A stretch of DNA of 35,169 nucleotides, from positions 1 to 35,169 of the forward strand of contig JACMJS010000048.1 of assembly GCA_014380515.1 (NCBI GenBank), in the 5' to 3' direction. The notes beneath the pieces were generated by a model. It saw only the letters and a list, made by a program, of their open reading frames with translations, was not told where the DNA came from and searched no databases. A program made the translations under genes and the position numbers. Source of the DNA: Chlorobiales bacterium (GTDB lineage: Bacteria > Bacteroidota > Chlorobiia > Chlorobiales > JACMJS01). Shown one piece after another: positions 1 to 8,154 of the stretch. Each line of letters starts with the position of its first letter. Positions within the stretch are counted from its first letter, which is position 1.

Positions 1-816
1 GCAGTGGCCGGCAGAAAAACACCAAAAAAAGTCGAAATTAATGTTTATCTGATGAAAATAGTCCGGCGGTGGCGGCGGCGGCGGCGGCGGCGGCGCTGAA
101 CCGAAATAGAGGTTCAAACCGGCTGCCGATGCGAAGATCACATCTTTCGCGCTGCCTGATTTAATGCCTTCGAGCAAATCGCCTTTGTCATCCAAAAGGA
201 AGGTCAAAGATGCATTGACGTCGAAGCTGAAATTTTCCGCGAGGAAAATTTCAAGACCTGCGCCGCCAACGAGCGAAAGCGATGTGTTGTAACCGCTTGA
301 AAGAGCGACATTGCCCGGCGGTGTCGTCGAGAGATCGATACCGGTAGCGACATCATATGGGAAGATACCTTGATTGGTCTTCACCTTGAAAAGCGTGACT
401 CCACCGCCGCCATAAAGGTAGGCGTTGAAAACGCTTTCCGGCAAGAGGTTCAACTGCAATGCCAATGAAATCGGTATGGCATCCGCTTCGAACTGATACT
501 CTTTTTCGCCGGTCTGACCGCTGTATCCGAGTAGGTTTTTGGTGCCTTTCAGCATCAATTGTGAGTATCCGCCGGTTAAGCGGAGCACGTAGCTTGGGCC
601 AAGAAACACCTTGACATTGCCTGTGAGGTACAACTTCGATTGCTGGGATTTGATAACACTCCCAGTCCCGCCGTCAATTTTCAGGTCGGTGAGGCCGTTG
701 GCAATACCGCCGCCGACGCCGATTCCGAAATTGACATATTGAAGCTGTGCCGACACAGGGGACGCGAACAGGATGACCGCAAGCAAAGCAAGGATTGCTT
801 TGTGAATTGCTTTCAT
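1..816 (-). CDS. Outer-membrane beta-barrel protein with poly-proline linker (3' end outside window)
   Basis: The frame starts at ATG 814-816, preceded by AGGAG at 826-830, and stays open for 272 codons to the window edge, so the C-terminus is missing. The first ~24 residues are a Sec signal peptide (lysines, hydrophobic core, VSA cleavage site). The next ~210 residues have alternating polar and hydrophobic stretches and many Gly/aromatic residues, as in small OmpW/OmpX-like outer-membrane barrels with an 'outer membrane protein beta-barrel' fold. Ten consecutive prolines follow, encoded by an almost pure CCG run at about 67-96. The last 20-odd residues visible after the linker are not recognisable. 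A proline linker after a barrel often precedes an OmpA-type peptidoglycan-binding domain, but none is visible here. The barrel call is by composition and layout, not by a specific motif. Confidence 0.7.
   Translation of the reverse strand, partial: MKAIHKAILALLAVILFASPVSAQLQYVNFGIGVGGGIANGLTDLKIDGGTGSVIKSQQSKLYLTGNVKVFLGPSYVLRLTGGYSQLMLKGTKNLLGYSGQTGEKEYQFEADAIPISLALQLNLLPESVFNAYLYGGGGVTLFKVKTNQGIFPYDVATGIDLSTTPPGNVALSSGYNTSLSLVGGAGLEIFLAENFSFDVNASLTFLLDDKGDLLEGIKSGSAKDVIFASAAGLNLYFGSAPPPPPPPPPPDYFHQININFDFFWCFSAGHC
67..96 (-). repeat. CCG trinucleotide tract encoding ten prolines
   Basis: Read on the minus strand the tract is seven CCG codons, one CCA and two CCG. It lies in frame inside the barrel protein and marks the boundary between barrel and C-terminal part. 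Pure trinucleotide runs can change length by slippage without breaking the frame. Confidence 0.85.
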
Positions 817-1068
817 GATTTTTTTCTCCTATGTGGTTATTTAGTAATTAAGAACAGTAAGAACAGAAAAAACGATACAGAACAATTGAGATGCGTCTGC
901 TTTTAAGACAGCGTGCACAACTCACGCTCAATGTGAATCGTTAGAGCAGGCCTAATATAGCGAACGCCTTTTGCACAAGCAATAGAATCCCCGCATTTGC
1001 CTTTTTTCACCGCCGGTGCCGAGACAGCATCCTTAAACAGCCATTGAAACTATTTACTGTCGGCGGGT
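817..1068. other. Intergenic region upstream of the barrel gene
   Basis: No gene is seen. It holds the Shine-Dalgarno of the barrel gene (826-830), an A/T-rich stretch at 830-870 that could carry its promoter, and a 6-bp stem with 7-nt loop at 910-928 (AGCGTG/CACGCT). No convincing terminator for lpxC-fabZ was found. Confidence 0.5.
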
Positions 1069-2484
1069 TCAAGTCTGCGATTTGCGGTCGACAACCGTCG
1101 CCATCAATTCCGCTTCGCAAACCAGCTGCCCGTTCACAAAGGCCTCGGAAGTAAATTGACACACGTTCCGGCGGCGGCTTTTGAGCTTGGATTCGATCAC
1201 GAGCGTATCGCCCGGCACGACCGGCTTGCGAAACCGCGCTTTGTCAATGCCCATGAAGAAGACGAGCTTATCCTCGAAATTCTCGCTGCCTTCCAAAAGC
1301 ATCACCCCGCCCGATTGCGCCATCGCTTCCAGAATCAAAACGCCCGGCATGATCGGATTTTTCGGAAAGTGCCCCTGAAAAAACGGCTCGTTCATCGTCA
1401 CATTTTTAATCGCTACGATCCGCTCACCGACCTGAAACTCCACAATTTTATCTACCAGCAAAAACGGGTAGCGGTGCGGCAAAATTTTCATCAGGGCGGC
1501 GGCATCAAAGACGATCCCGGCCTTGCGTTCATACTGAAACTTGCGGGTCAGTTTATTCTTATCGACCAGCTTGCGCAGTTTCTTAACGAACTCCACATTG
1601 GCGGCGTGCCCCGGCCTCGCCGCTAAAATCTGACCTTTGATCGGCATCCCGAGCAACGCCAGATCACCGATGAGATCGAGTAATTTGTGCCGCGCCGGTT
1701 CGTTCTTGAACCGCAGCAGCCGTCCGTTCAAAATCCCGTTCTCGCCCAGTTCCAAGCGGTGCGGCGGTTTGCCGTGGCTGATTTTCTCGGCGAGCGTATC
1801 CAACTCCCCCTGCGACATTTGTTTATCGACAATCACAATCGCGCTCTCCAAATCGCCGCCTCTGATCAAACCCTGACCGGCCAAATCATCGACTTCCGAA
1901 AGGAAACAAAACGTGCGACACGGCGCAAACTCGGTCGCAAATTCTTTTTCGATGTCGAACAAACCGCTGTGCTGCGAGCCGAGCGCGGGATTGTTGTAAT
2001 CGACCATCACGGTGATTCTGAAATCATCAAGCGGCAAAGCCACGATGTCCACTTCGCGCTCGGCGTTGTGGTACTGAATCGTATCGTCGATGACGAGAAA
2101 GTTTTTCGGAGCGTGCTGCGTTTCAAAACCGGCGGTGATGAGCGCATCGACGAACGGTTTCGAGCTGCCGTCGCAGACGGGCGGTTCAGGGCCGGTCAGT
2201 TCAATGCGGCAATTATCGACGAGCAGGCCGTAAAGCGCGGAAAGGACGTGCTCCGTCGTATGTACCTTCGCTTCGCCGATGCCGAGCGTGGTGCCGCGGC
2301 GGATGTCGATCACGTGGTCGATATCAGCGGGGATTTCGGGCGAGTTCGGTAAGTCGGTGCGGATGAATCGATAGCCGTAATCTTCCGGCGCGGGCTTAAA
2401 AGTAATCGTACAGTCCTCGCCCGTGTGCAATCCGACACCCGTGAGCGAAACCTCCGTTTTTATCGTGCGCTGATTGATAATCAT
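1069..2484 (-). CDS. lpxC-fabZ: Bifunctional UDP-3-O-acyl-N-acetylglucosamine deacetylase / 3-hydroxyacyl-ACP dehydratase
   Basis: This 471-aa fusion joins two enzymes that use the same 3-hydroxyacyl-ACP pool. Residues 1-~305 are LpxC, the zinc deacetylase that commits UDP-GlcNAc to lipid A: H79 in TTEHV and H266/D270 in RHKLLD match the zinc ligands, and H293 in RPGHAAN matches the catalytic histidine. Residues ~320-471 are FabZ, the dehydratase of fatty-acid elongation: H337 in PHRYPFLL and E386 in LILEAMAQ are the catalytic pair. This fusion is known from Bacteroidota and Chlorobiota, so it also places the organism. Both active sites look intact. It begins at the only sensible ATG. The usual neighbours lpxD and lpxA are not next to it in this window. 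Confidence 0.97.
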   Translation of the reverse strand: MIINQRTIKTEVSLTGVGLHTGEDCTITFKPAPEDYGYRFIRTDLPNSPEIPADIDHVIDIRRGTTLGIGEAKVHTTEHVLSALYGLLVDNCRIELTGPEPPVCDGSSKPFVDALITAGFETQHAPKNFLVIDDTIQYHNAEREVDIVALPLDDFRITVMVDYNNPALGSQHSGLFDIEKEFATEFAPCRTFCFLSEVDDLAGQGLIRGGDLESAIVIVDKQMSQGELDTLAEKISHGKPPHRLELGENGILNGRLLRFKNEPARHKLLDLIGDLALLGMPIKGQILAARPGHAANVEFVKKLRKLVDKNKLTRKFQYERKAGIVFDAAALMKILPHRYPFLLVDKIVEFQVGERIVAIKNVTMNEPFFQGHFPKNPIMPGVLILEAMAQSGGVMLLEGSENFEDKLVFFMGIDKARFRKPVVPGDTLVIESKLKSRRRNVCQFTSEAFVNGQLVCEAELMATVVDRKSQT

Positions 2485-2538
2485 TTCAGAATTTTAATTT
2501 CTTTTCTTTCTTCAAGCCTCCGCACTTCAGGGTTTTGT

Positions 2539-2616
2539 GTCATTGCGAGGCAACTTGCCGAAGCAATCTGAGTTGGCAATGAGCGGGTTAGATTGCCGTG
2601 CTTCGCTTGCAATGAC
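2539..2616. repeat. Imperfect inverted repeat, GTCATTGC-ended dispersed element (copy A)
   Basis: The left arm (2539-2569) begins GTCATTGCGAGG and ends GAAGCAATCT. The right arm (2590-2616) begins AGATTGC and ends GCAATGAC. Outer ends and inner ends are each complementary, giving a long imperfect hairpin between lpxC-fabZ and the upstream gene. Words from it recur at 4596-4694 and, in part, near 25634. It has no coding content. Confidence 0.7.
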
Positions 2617-2682
2617 CCAAAAAACAAAGACCGGTCATAAAATTTAAAAGTGCGGGCGAAGATACGACAACTGCGGCAAGAA

Positions 2683-4488
2683 TTATTTGACGCGCGTGAT
2701 GGCGCCGTTGCTATACTTCATAATGTTCATTCGCCGGTTCACGTTGCCGCCGCCGAAAAAAATTTCCGCATGATTCGTCCGCACCGCCGCCGCGATTTTC
2801 AACGCCTCAGCCAATTGCGCACGGTCGGTGATGCCTCTATCAAGCAAGGCCGCGCCCAGATACGCCGCCGCATCATAGCCGAACCAGAACGCTTGGTCAG
2901 GCGCGAGGTGTTGACGCTGGCGCAAAGATTCCGCCACGCTTTCCGTTTCGGGATTCGACATCGAAATATCCGAATCAATCGCATACACAACGCCTTCCGC
3001 CGTTTCCTTAAATCGGTTGAGCGTCGCCGCGTCGTGCCAATCGCCGGAGCCGTAAAGTTGACCTTTGATATTGAAGAACGACACTTGCGACATTGCAATG
3101 CCGATGGCTTCTTTGGACGTGAGCGGCAAATAAATCGCATCGAACTTGGTTTCAGGAAAGCCTTTCTTTTTATCGGCCTTGAGTTTCAGCGGCGCGACGG
3201 CGGCGCGGAGCGAGGTGAATTTCGGCGGGAGTTTTCCGTAAAGTTTCACCTCGCCGCCTTGCGAAAGCACTTCGGCGCGGAAACCTTCGGCCATTTCGGC
3301 GCCGTAAGTGCCTTCCTCCGCAAAAATGGCAAAGGACTTCGCGCCCGATTCCTTCATCGCATATTCGGCAATCGCGCGGCCGCGCATGTCGTAGGTCGGG
3401 TTCAATTGAAAACTGGTTTTGTTGCCTTCGGTAATGGCGGGATCGGTGGCCGTCGGCGTGATCATCGTAACGCCGCGCTCCGCACAGAGCCGCGCGACGG
3501 CTGCCGCGCCGGTTGAATAAACGGGTCCTAACATCAGATCAATGTTTCGATCCAAGAGTTGCCGCGCGGCGGCGAGAAGTTCCGCACTGTCGCGCGGAGC
3601 GTGCATTACCGTCAGCGATAAGTGTCCCGCGGCGGATTTGCGGTTATACTCCGCCGCGCCGAACGCGATGCCCTCCAGAATTTTCGTGCCGGTGGATTTT
3701 TCCTCCAAGCCGTCGAAGGCTTCCAACTGCACGGGCGCGAGCACGCCGACGCGCAAAAACTTCAGGCCGCCATTTCGAACTTTTATCGCTTCGTTTTTTA
3801 ACTCGTCGATCTGCGTACGGCCTTCGCCGGTGGCCGCGGGCGATGATAAAAATTGTTCCGCCGTGGCGACGGCCTCGTTGCGCGTGCGTTCATCCGTCAT
3901 CAACCTGCGAACGAGTTCCATGGTCAGTACCGCTTTCAGATTCGGGTTCGCGGTTTCAGCGATAAGTTTTTTGAGATCATCGGGCGGCAGGTGGGTCATG
4001 GCGTAAAGCCGCAGGTAGGCGACGGCTTTCTTACGAAGGGCGACGGAATCGGCGGGCGACCACTGAGCGGCGACGGCCATAAACCGCTTGGCGGCCAGAG
4101 TCGGGTCTTGCTTTAATGCGGCGACAATCGCAAGGTCGAACGTTGCTTCTTGCTTGCGTTCCTCTTCTACCGCACCGGTTTCAAGTTTCAACAATTCGCG
4201 TTCGGCTTCGGGCACGCGCCAAAGTTTGATATATGTTTTTCCGAGCAAGTGCTGCGCCAGATCGCGTTGCGGTGGCGGTTGCGATTCGGCGGCGAGATAG
4301 CGGACGAGCAAACTTTCAGCTTCGGCAAACTGCATCGTGCGGTACTTATTCCGCGCGGCGGTGAGCATCGAAGCCAGGCTCTTCTGGGTAAGCGGTGTTT
4401 GCTTCGGCTGCGCGATTGCAGCATGCTCAGCGGTGATGGTGCAAAATAAAGTGGTGAGAAAAAGTAGAGCCGGTATAAAGTGTCGCAT
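2683..4488 (-). CDS. TPR plus periplasmic-binding-protein (Peripla_BP_6 / LpoA-like) protein
   Basis: 601 aa. Residues 1-~27 are a Sec signal peptide ending AIAQ. Residues ~35-230 are helical and Ala/Leu-rich with TPR-like spacing. Residues ~240-595 match the type-I periplasmic binding fold of branched-chain amino-acid receptors, with stretches such as LRVGVLAPVQL, LMLGPVYSTGAAAVARLC and FAIFAEEGTYGAEMAEGF. No permease or ATPase genes of a Liv transporter lie nearby. The TPR-plus-PBP layout is that of LpoA, the outer-membrane lipoprotein that activates penicillin-binding protein PBP1A. A cell-wall role is therefore at least as likely as solute capture, although no clear lipobox is present. 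Related repeats flank the gene on both sides. Confidence 0.75.
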   Translation of the reverse strand: MRHFIPALLFLTTLFCTITAEHAAIAQPKQTPLTQKSLASMLTAARNKYRTMQFAEAESLLVRYLAAESQPPPQRDLAQHLLGKTYIKLWRVPEAERELLKLETGAVEEERKQEATFDLAIVAALKQDPTLAAKRFMAVAAQWSPADSVALRKKAVAYLRLYAMTHLPPDDLKKLIAETANPNLKAVLTMELVRRLMTDERTRNEAVATAEQFLSSPAATGEGRTQIDELKNEAIKVRNGGLKFLRVGVLAPVQLEAFDGLEEKSTGTKILEGIAFGAAEYNRKSAAGHLSLTVMHAPRDSAELLAAARQLLDRNIDLMLGPVYSTGAAAVARLCAERGVTMITPTATDPAITEGNKTSFQLNPTYDMRGRAIAEYAMKESGAKSFAIFAEEGTYGAEMAEGFRAEVLSQGGEVKLYGKLPPKFTSLRAAVAPLKLKADKKKGFPETKFDAIYLPLTSKEAIGIAMSQVSFFNIKGQLYGSGDWHDAATLNRFKETAEGVVYAIDSDISMSNPETESVAESLRQRQHLAPDQAFWFGYDAAAYLGAALLDRGITDRAQLAEALKIAAAVRTNHAEIFFGGGNVNRRMNIMKYSNGAITRVK

Positions 4489-4595
4489 GAATTAGTGTCG
4501 CATGGATTTGCGGTAGAACTTATGATGAATTGCCATATCAACGGCCTTCTTGCCGACGTCGGTGCGATCAACTGTGATTGTGAGGAGCACGGGCG

Positions 4596-4694
4596 GCGAA
4601 GCAATCTATATTTTCAATATGATTCAATGCGCATACGAATTGCAAGATTGCTTCGCGGACTTTACCCTCGGCTCGCTCGGGAGTTCGCAATGAC
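4596..4694. repeat. Dispersed inverted repeat (copy B) with perfect 12-bp arms
   Basis: GCGAAGCAATCT (4596-4607) and AGATTGCTTCGC (4645-4656) are exact reverse complements. They are followed by a TTTACCCTCGG module (4661-4682) and end with TCGCAATGAC (4685-4694), the same terminus as copy A. It occupies the gap between the 601-aa gene and the inositol-phosphatase gene, and the short open frames across it are not credible genes. Confidence 0.7.
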
Positions 4695-4724
4695 ATCAGC
4701 GCATCAGGCAAGACGCAAGACGGT

Positions 4725-5525
4725 TTATTCGAAGTTTGTGCCGAAGCGTTTTTGAATTTTTTCGAGAATCCAGTTGTGAACTTTGCCGTTCGTCGCAATG
4801 ATGTGTCCCGACTTCAAATAATTTTCATCGCCCTTGAAATCCGTTACGATCCCGCCCGCTTCCTTGACGATCAGCGCGCCTGCGGCGATGTCCCACGAAT
4901 TTAAATTGTATTCCCAAAAGCCATCGAAGCGCCCGCACGCCGTGTAAGCGAGGTCAATCGCGGCGGAACCCGGGCGGCGAAGCCCGGCGGTGTGTTGCAG
5001 AATATCTTTAAAGACCGCGAGATATGTATCCAAGTGCCCGTAATCTTTGTACGGAAATCCGGTGGCGAGCAGCAACGATTCGCTGCGAAAGTTTTTCGTT
5101 ACGCGGATGCGGTGGTTGTTCATAAATGCGCCGCGGCCTTTTTCGGCGGTGAAGAGTTCCTTCGAGAGCGGCTGATAAATCGCGCCGACGGCAATCTCCC
5201 CCGTTTCATCCGTCATCGCCACGCTGACGCAGAACATCGGAAACGAGTGAATGAAGTTGAGCGTGCCATCGAGCGGATCGATGATCCAGCGGCGTCCGCT
5301 CGTGCCGGTTTCCAAGCCGCCTTCTTCGGCTAAGATTTCATCGTGCGGAAACCGGCGGCGAATGGCTTTGATGGCAAGGGTTTCGGCGGTTTTGTCGACT
5401 GTCGTAACGAAGTCGTTGCGGTCTTTAAGGCTGATGTGCGATTCGGCGAGCTTGCCGAAATTCTGGCGCGCGTACTTCCCTGCGGCTTTCGCAGCATCAA
5501 TAGCGGTGATGAGTTCTTTGGTCAT
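4725..5525 (-). CDS. suhB: Inositol-1-monophosphatase family protein (SuhB-like)
   Basis: 266 aa, the usual length. The family is the Mg2+-dependent, Li+-sensitive phosphatases that hydrolyse inositol monophosphate and, in relatives, 3'-phosphoadenosine 5'-phosphate or fructose-1,6-bisphosphate. The three metal-binding motifs are present: E67 in LAEEGG, D83 and D86 in DPLDGTLNF, and D212 in NSWDIAAGAL. The DPLDGTLNF form with the following HSFP fits SuhB/IMPase better than CysQ. It is cytosolic, with no signal peptide. It shares its strand with the upstream minus-strand genes but is separated from them by repeat copy B. The exact substrate cannot be read from the sequence. Confidence 0.9.
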   Translation of the reverse strand: MTKELITAIDAAKAAGKYARQNFGKLAESHISLKDRNDFVTTVDKTAETLAIKAIRRRFPHDEILAEEGGLETGTSGRRWIIDPLDGTLNFIHSFPMFCVSVAMTDETGEIAVGAIYQPLSKELFTAEKGRGAFMNNHRIRVTKNFRSESLLLATGFPYKDYGHLDTYLAVFKDILQHTAGLRRPGSAAIDLAYTACGRFDGFWEYNLNSWDIAAGALIVKEAGGIVTDFKGDENYLKSGHIIATNGKVHNWILEKIQKRFGTNFE

Positions 5526-5874
5526 ATTGGTTTTTCCGGGTGGTTTTTATTGACCTTAGATGATGTCAAGTGAACAAGCCGGGCGCGTCCCTAGTAAAAT
5601 AATAAGCAGACACGACTCGCGGCGGGTTTAAAATAACCGCGATGCCCGACAACAACAAACCGTCAATGCTTCTTGCACAGCGTCGGAACAAACATCGCAA
5701 GGCAGGCGTTGGCTCTCACGAATTTCAAAAGACTTCGAAGCAATCTTTGAGCCGTTGATACTTTTCCCAACGGCAATCCGGCGCAAATTCGTTTCCTCTT
5801 GCTTTTTCCTGCATCGCAGCACCGACGCCGTTTCAATACATCATACTGCCTGTCCAATTTTTATCAAACTTTTT
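5526..5874. other. Divergent intergenic region, 349 bases, no gene
   Basis: It lies between the minus-strand phosphatase and the plus-strand ABC ATPase and must hold promoters for both. A weak stem TCGCGG...CCGCGA lies near 5618-5643. Around 5690-5756 words resembling repeat copy A (ATCGCAAGGCA, CGAAGCAATCT) suggest a degraded copy. A plus-strand open frame runs through 5755-5874 into the ATPase gene, but that part has no family similarity. Confidence 0.5.
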
Positions 5875-6630
5875 ATGTCCGCACCGCTCATTTCCGTTTC
5901 CGCCTCTCCCGACCCGTCCGCAATTGTGTCCGCCGCTCCGTCCCATCCGTTGATCGATCTTACCCGCATCACCCGCATTTACAACGCCGAGACGGCACCG
6001 CTTCGCGCATTGGACGATATAAGTTTCTCCATCGATGCGGGGACGTTCGTCTCGATTGTCGGCAAATCCGGCAGCGGTAAATCGACCTTGCTCAATCTGA
6101 TTGCGGGCATGGATAAACCGACCTCGGGCGAGATTACGGTGGCGGGCAAAGTCGTTTCCGAAATGACGAGCGAGCAACTTTCGCTTTATCGCCGCAGCGC
6201 GGTCGGCATGATTTTTCAATCGTTCAATTTGATTACTTCGATGACGGCGGCGGAAAACGTCGCATTGCCGTTGTTCTTTTCCGGCACGCCGGAACAAGAG
6301 CGCAACGCCCGGGCGATAGAGATGCTGGAAACGGTCGGCCTCGCCGCCCGCGCAAAGCATCGCCCGACGGAACTCAGCGGCGGCGAACAACAGCGCGTCG
6401 CCATCGCCCGCGCGCTCGTAACCAATCCTGCATTCATTCTGGCTGATGAACCGACGGGCAACTTGGATACGAAAACTTCGGACGATATTACCGACTTGCT
6501 TTCGCACATCAACCGCCATGAACGCAAAACCATCGTGATGATCACACACGATGTGCCGCTTGCCCTGCGCCTCTCAACCCGCATCATCACGCTGCAAGAC
6601 GGGAAAATAAAAACCGTCGATAGTCATTAG
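5875..6630 (+). CDS. ABC transporter ATP-binding protein, LolD/MacB type
   Basis: 251 aa from ATG 5875. The longer open frame to 5755 would add 40 residues of no known kind. From this start: Walker A GKSGSGKST (63-71), Q-loop IFQSFNL (Q115), signature LSGGEQQR (167-174), Walker B ILADEPTGNLD (188-198) and switch histidine in MITHDV. The FQSFNL and DEPTGNLD forms are typical of the LolD/MacB/FtsE class, whose ATPases drive mechanotransmission rather than channel transport. It lies 70 bases before an FtsX-type permease on the same strand, so the two form one transporter. Residues 1-25 are a Ser/Ala/Pro-rich extension without a known role. Substrate is unknown; lipoprotein release, peptide or antibiotic export are all possible. 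Confidence 0.93.
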   Translation: MSAPLISVSASPDPSAIVSAAPSHPLIDLTRITRIYNAETAPLRALDDISFSIDAGTFVSIVGKSGSGKSTLLNLIAGMDKPTSGEITVAGKVVSEMTSEQLSLYRRSAVGMIFQSFNLITSMTAAENVALPLFFSGTPEQERNARAIEMLETVGLAARAKHRPTELSGGEQQRVAIARALVTNPAFILADEPTGNLDTKTSDDITDLLSHINRHERKTIVMITHDVPLALRLSTRIITLQDGKIKTVDSH

Positions 6631-6700
6631 CGAAGACGTCTTTACCGCCGCCTAAATAATTACCGGCAACTACCGGCTCACAACCAACAACTGATCAACA

Positions 6701-8113
6701 ATGACTTTCAAAGACCTTATTAAATTTTCGATTCAAAACCTGTTTCGCTCGAAGTTGCGGACGATGCTTACCACCATCGGCGTCGCCATCGGCAGCGGCG
6801 CATTGGTCGCAATGGTTTCGTACGGGACGGGCACGCAAAAAAATTTCACCGACGAGTTCCAAGACCTCGAACTTTTCAATACCGTCCGCATCACTTCCAC
6901 CCGCGTTGACCTTTCGACGCTGCTCTCATTCTCGCGCCAAACCACGCGAAGCACTAAAGATCAGAAGCCCAAAAACGAAGTCGTGCTGACGGATTCGGTT
7001 CTTGCCGCGCTCCGCGACGCGATTCGAGCGGAGACCAAAGCGGGCAAACTTTCGGCGGCCTTCGGGGCGACTTCCGCCGAGCCGATTGTTTATCCCGAAG
7101 TGGTATTCCCCTCGAAGTTGCAGTTGGATACGATTGAAACCGCCGTGATGACCGAAGCCCTTCCGGCAGCGATGGCCTCCAGTCCGGGCTACAATCAAAT
7201 TCACTACGGCAAGTTTTTTACGAGCGACTCCAGCGATGAAATCGTCATCTCTGAAATCCTGCTCAACCGCATGGGACTTGACAATCCGGTGGCGGCCATC
7301 GGCAAGGAAATCAAACTCACCACCATTTCGCTCGATGTCGAAAAGATGCTGAATTATGCCAACGCGCCGCTCGCGTTTGCAGGCGGAATGCCGGTTTCGG
7401 AGCAACAGTATACTTTTAAGATCGGCGGAATTTTATCCAAAGACATTCAGAAACTCTCGAACGGTTTCCGGCTCATCATGCCGATTGAAACATCGAAAAA
7501 AGTAAACCGCCTCAATTTTTTATCGACGCTCGATCTGCTTCGCAAAACCCAGCAAATGGCGGGCTACCAAGCGATCATCGTTCGTGCGGCCAGTCAAAAA
7601 GATGCGGAGCGGATTAAAGGGCTTGCCGAAAATATGGGACTCAACCCGACGAGTTTCACCGATCAGTTCAACGAGTTCAAAAAACTATTTTTGCTTTTCG
7701 ATATGGCGCTCGGCATCGTCGGCACGATTGCGCTCATCGTCGCCACGCTCGGCATCACGAACACGATGATTATGTCGATCATGGAACGCTATCGCGAGAT
7801 CGGGATTATGAAAGCTTTGGGCGCCTCGGACGATGACGTGCGTAAAATTTTCTTCGTTGAAAGCGCGGTGATTGGTTTTGTCGGCGGCGTGGTAGGCATC
7901 GTGCTCGGCTGGCTGACGACGCGCGGCATCAACGCGGTCGCCAATATTTTCGTCGAACAACAATCGGGCACATCGCTCGATTTTTTTTATTTTCCGCTGT
8001 GGCTCGTCGGGGCGTCGGTTTTCTTTTCGGTCGTGATCAGTTTGCTGGCGGGACTCTACCCTGCGAACCGGGCGGCGAAGATTGAACCCGTCGAAGCCCT
8101 GCGGTATCAGTGA
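6701..8113 (+). CDS. MacB/FtsX-family ABC permease
   Basis: 470 aa. A first membrane helix at residues ~20-42 is followed by a large periplasmic MacB_PCD-like domain (~43-325). Three C-terminal helices make up the FtsX domain, with the cytosolic stretch SIMERYREIGIMKALGAS between them, which is diagnostic of the MacB/LolC/FtsX group. It ends with AAKIEPVEALRYQ, the usual family tail. It partners the ATPase just upstream. No MacA-like membrane-fusion protein or TolC gene is adjacent, so a complete tripartite pump is not encoded here. The next genes downstream on the same strand encode a T9SS cargo protein and a lipoprotein, an environment consistent with an envelope role. Confidence 0.92.
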   Translation: MTFKDLIKFSIQNLFRSKLRTMLTTIGVAIGSGALVAMVSYGTGTQKNFTDEFQDLELFNTVRITSTRVDLSTLLSFSRQTTRSTKDQKPKNEVVLTDSVLAALRDAIRAETKAGKLSAAFGATSAEPIVYPEVVFPSKLQLDTIETAVMTEALPAAMASSPGYNQIHYGKFFTSDSSDEIVISEILLNRMGLDNPVAAIGKEIKLTTISLDVEKMLNYANAPLAFAGGMPVSEQQYTFKIGGILSKDIQKLSNGFRLIMPIETSKKVNRLNFLSTLDLLRKTQQMAGYQAIIVRAASQKDAERIKGLAENMGLNPTSFTDQFNEFKKLFLLFDMALGIVGTIALIVATLGITNTMIMSIMERYREIGIMKALGASDDDVRKIFFVESAVIGFVGGVVGIVLGWLTTRGINAVANIFVEQQSGTSLDFFYFPLWLVGASVFFSVVISLLAGLYPANRAAKIEPVEALRYQ

Positions 8114-8154
8114 GACGTACCTCGCCGCGTTTTTTCAACTTCACTATCAACAAC

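Noticed and set aside
640-906. Plus-strand open frame across the start of the barrel gene
   Set aside because: It overlaps a well supported minus-strand gene with signal peptide and SD, and its product has no recognisable features.
1156-2352. Several long plus-strand frames opposite lpxC-fabZ
   Set aside because: They are antisense shadows: Arg/His-rich composition and exact overlap with conserved domains on the other strand.
2650-3516. 288-codon plus-strand frame opposite the TPR-PBP gene
   Set aside because: Very Arg-rich shadow of the minus-strand gene with no domain match.
4480-4798. Short frames on both strands in the gap holding repeat copy B
   Set aside because: They translate repeat sequence and have no independent support.
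5833-6549. 238-codon minus-strand frame opposite the ABC ATPase
   Set aside because: It covers Walker A and signature motifs coded on the plus strand and reads as low-complexity Arg/His sequence.
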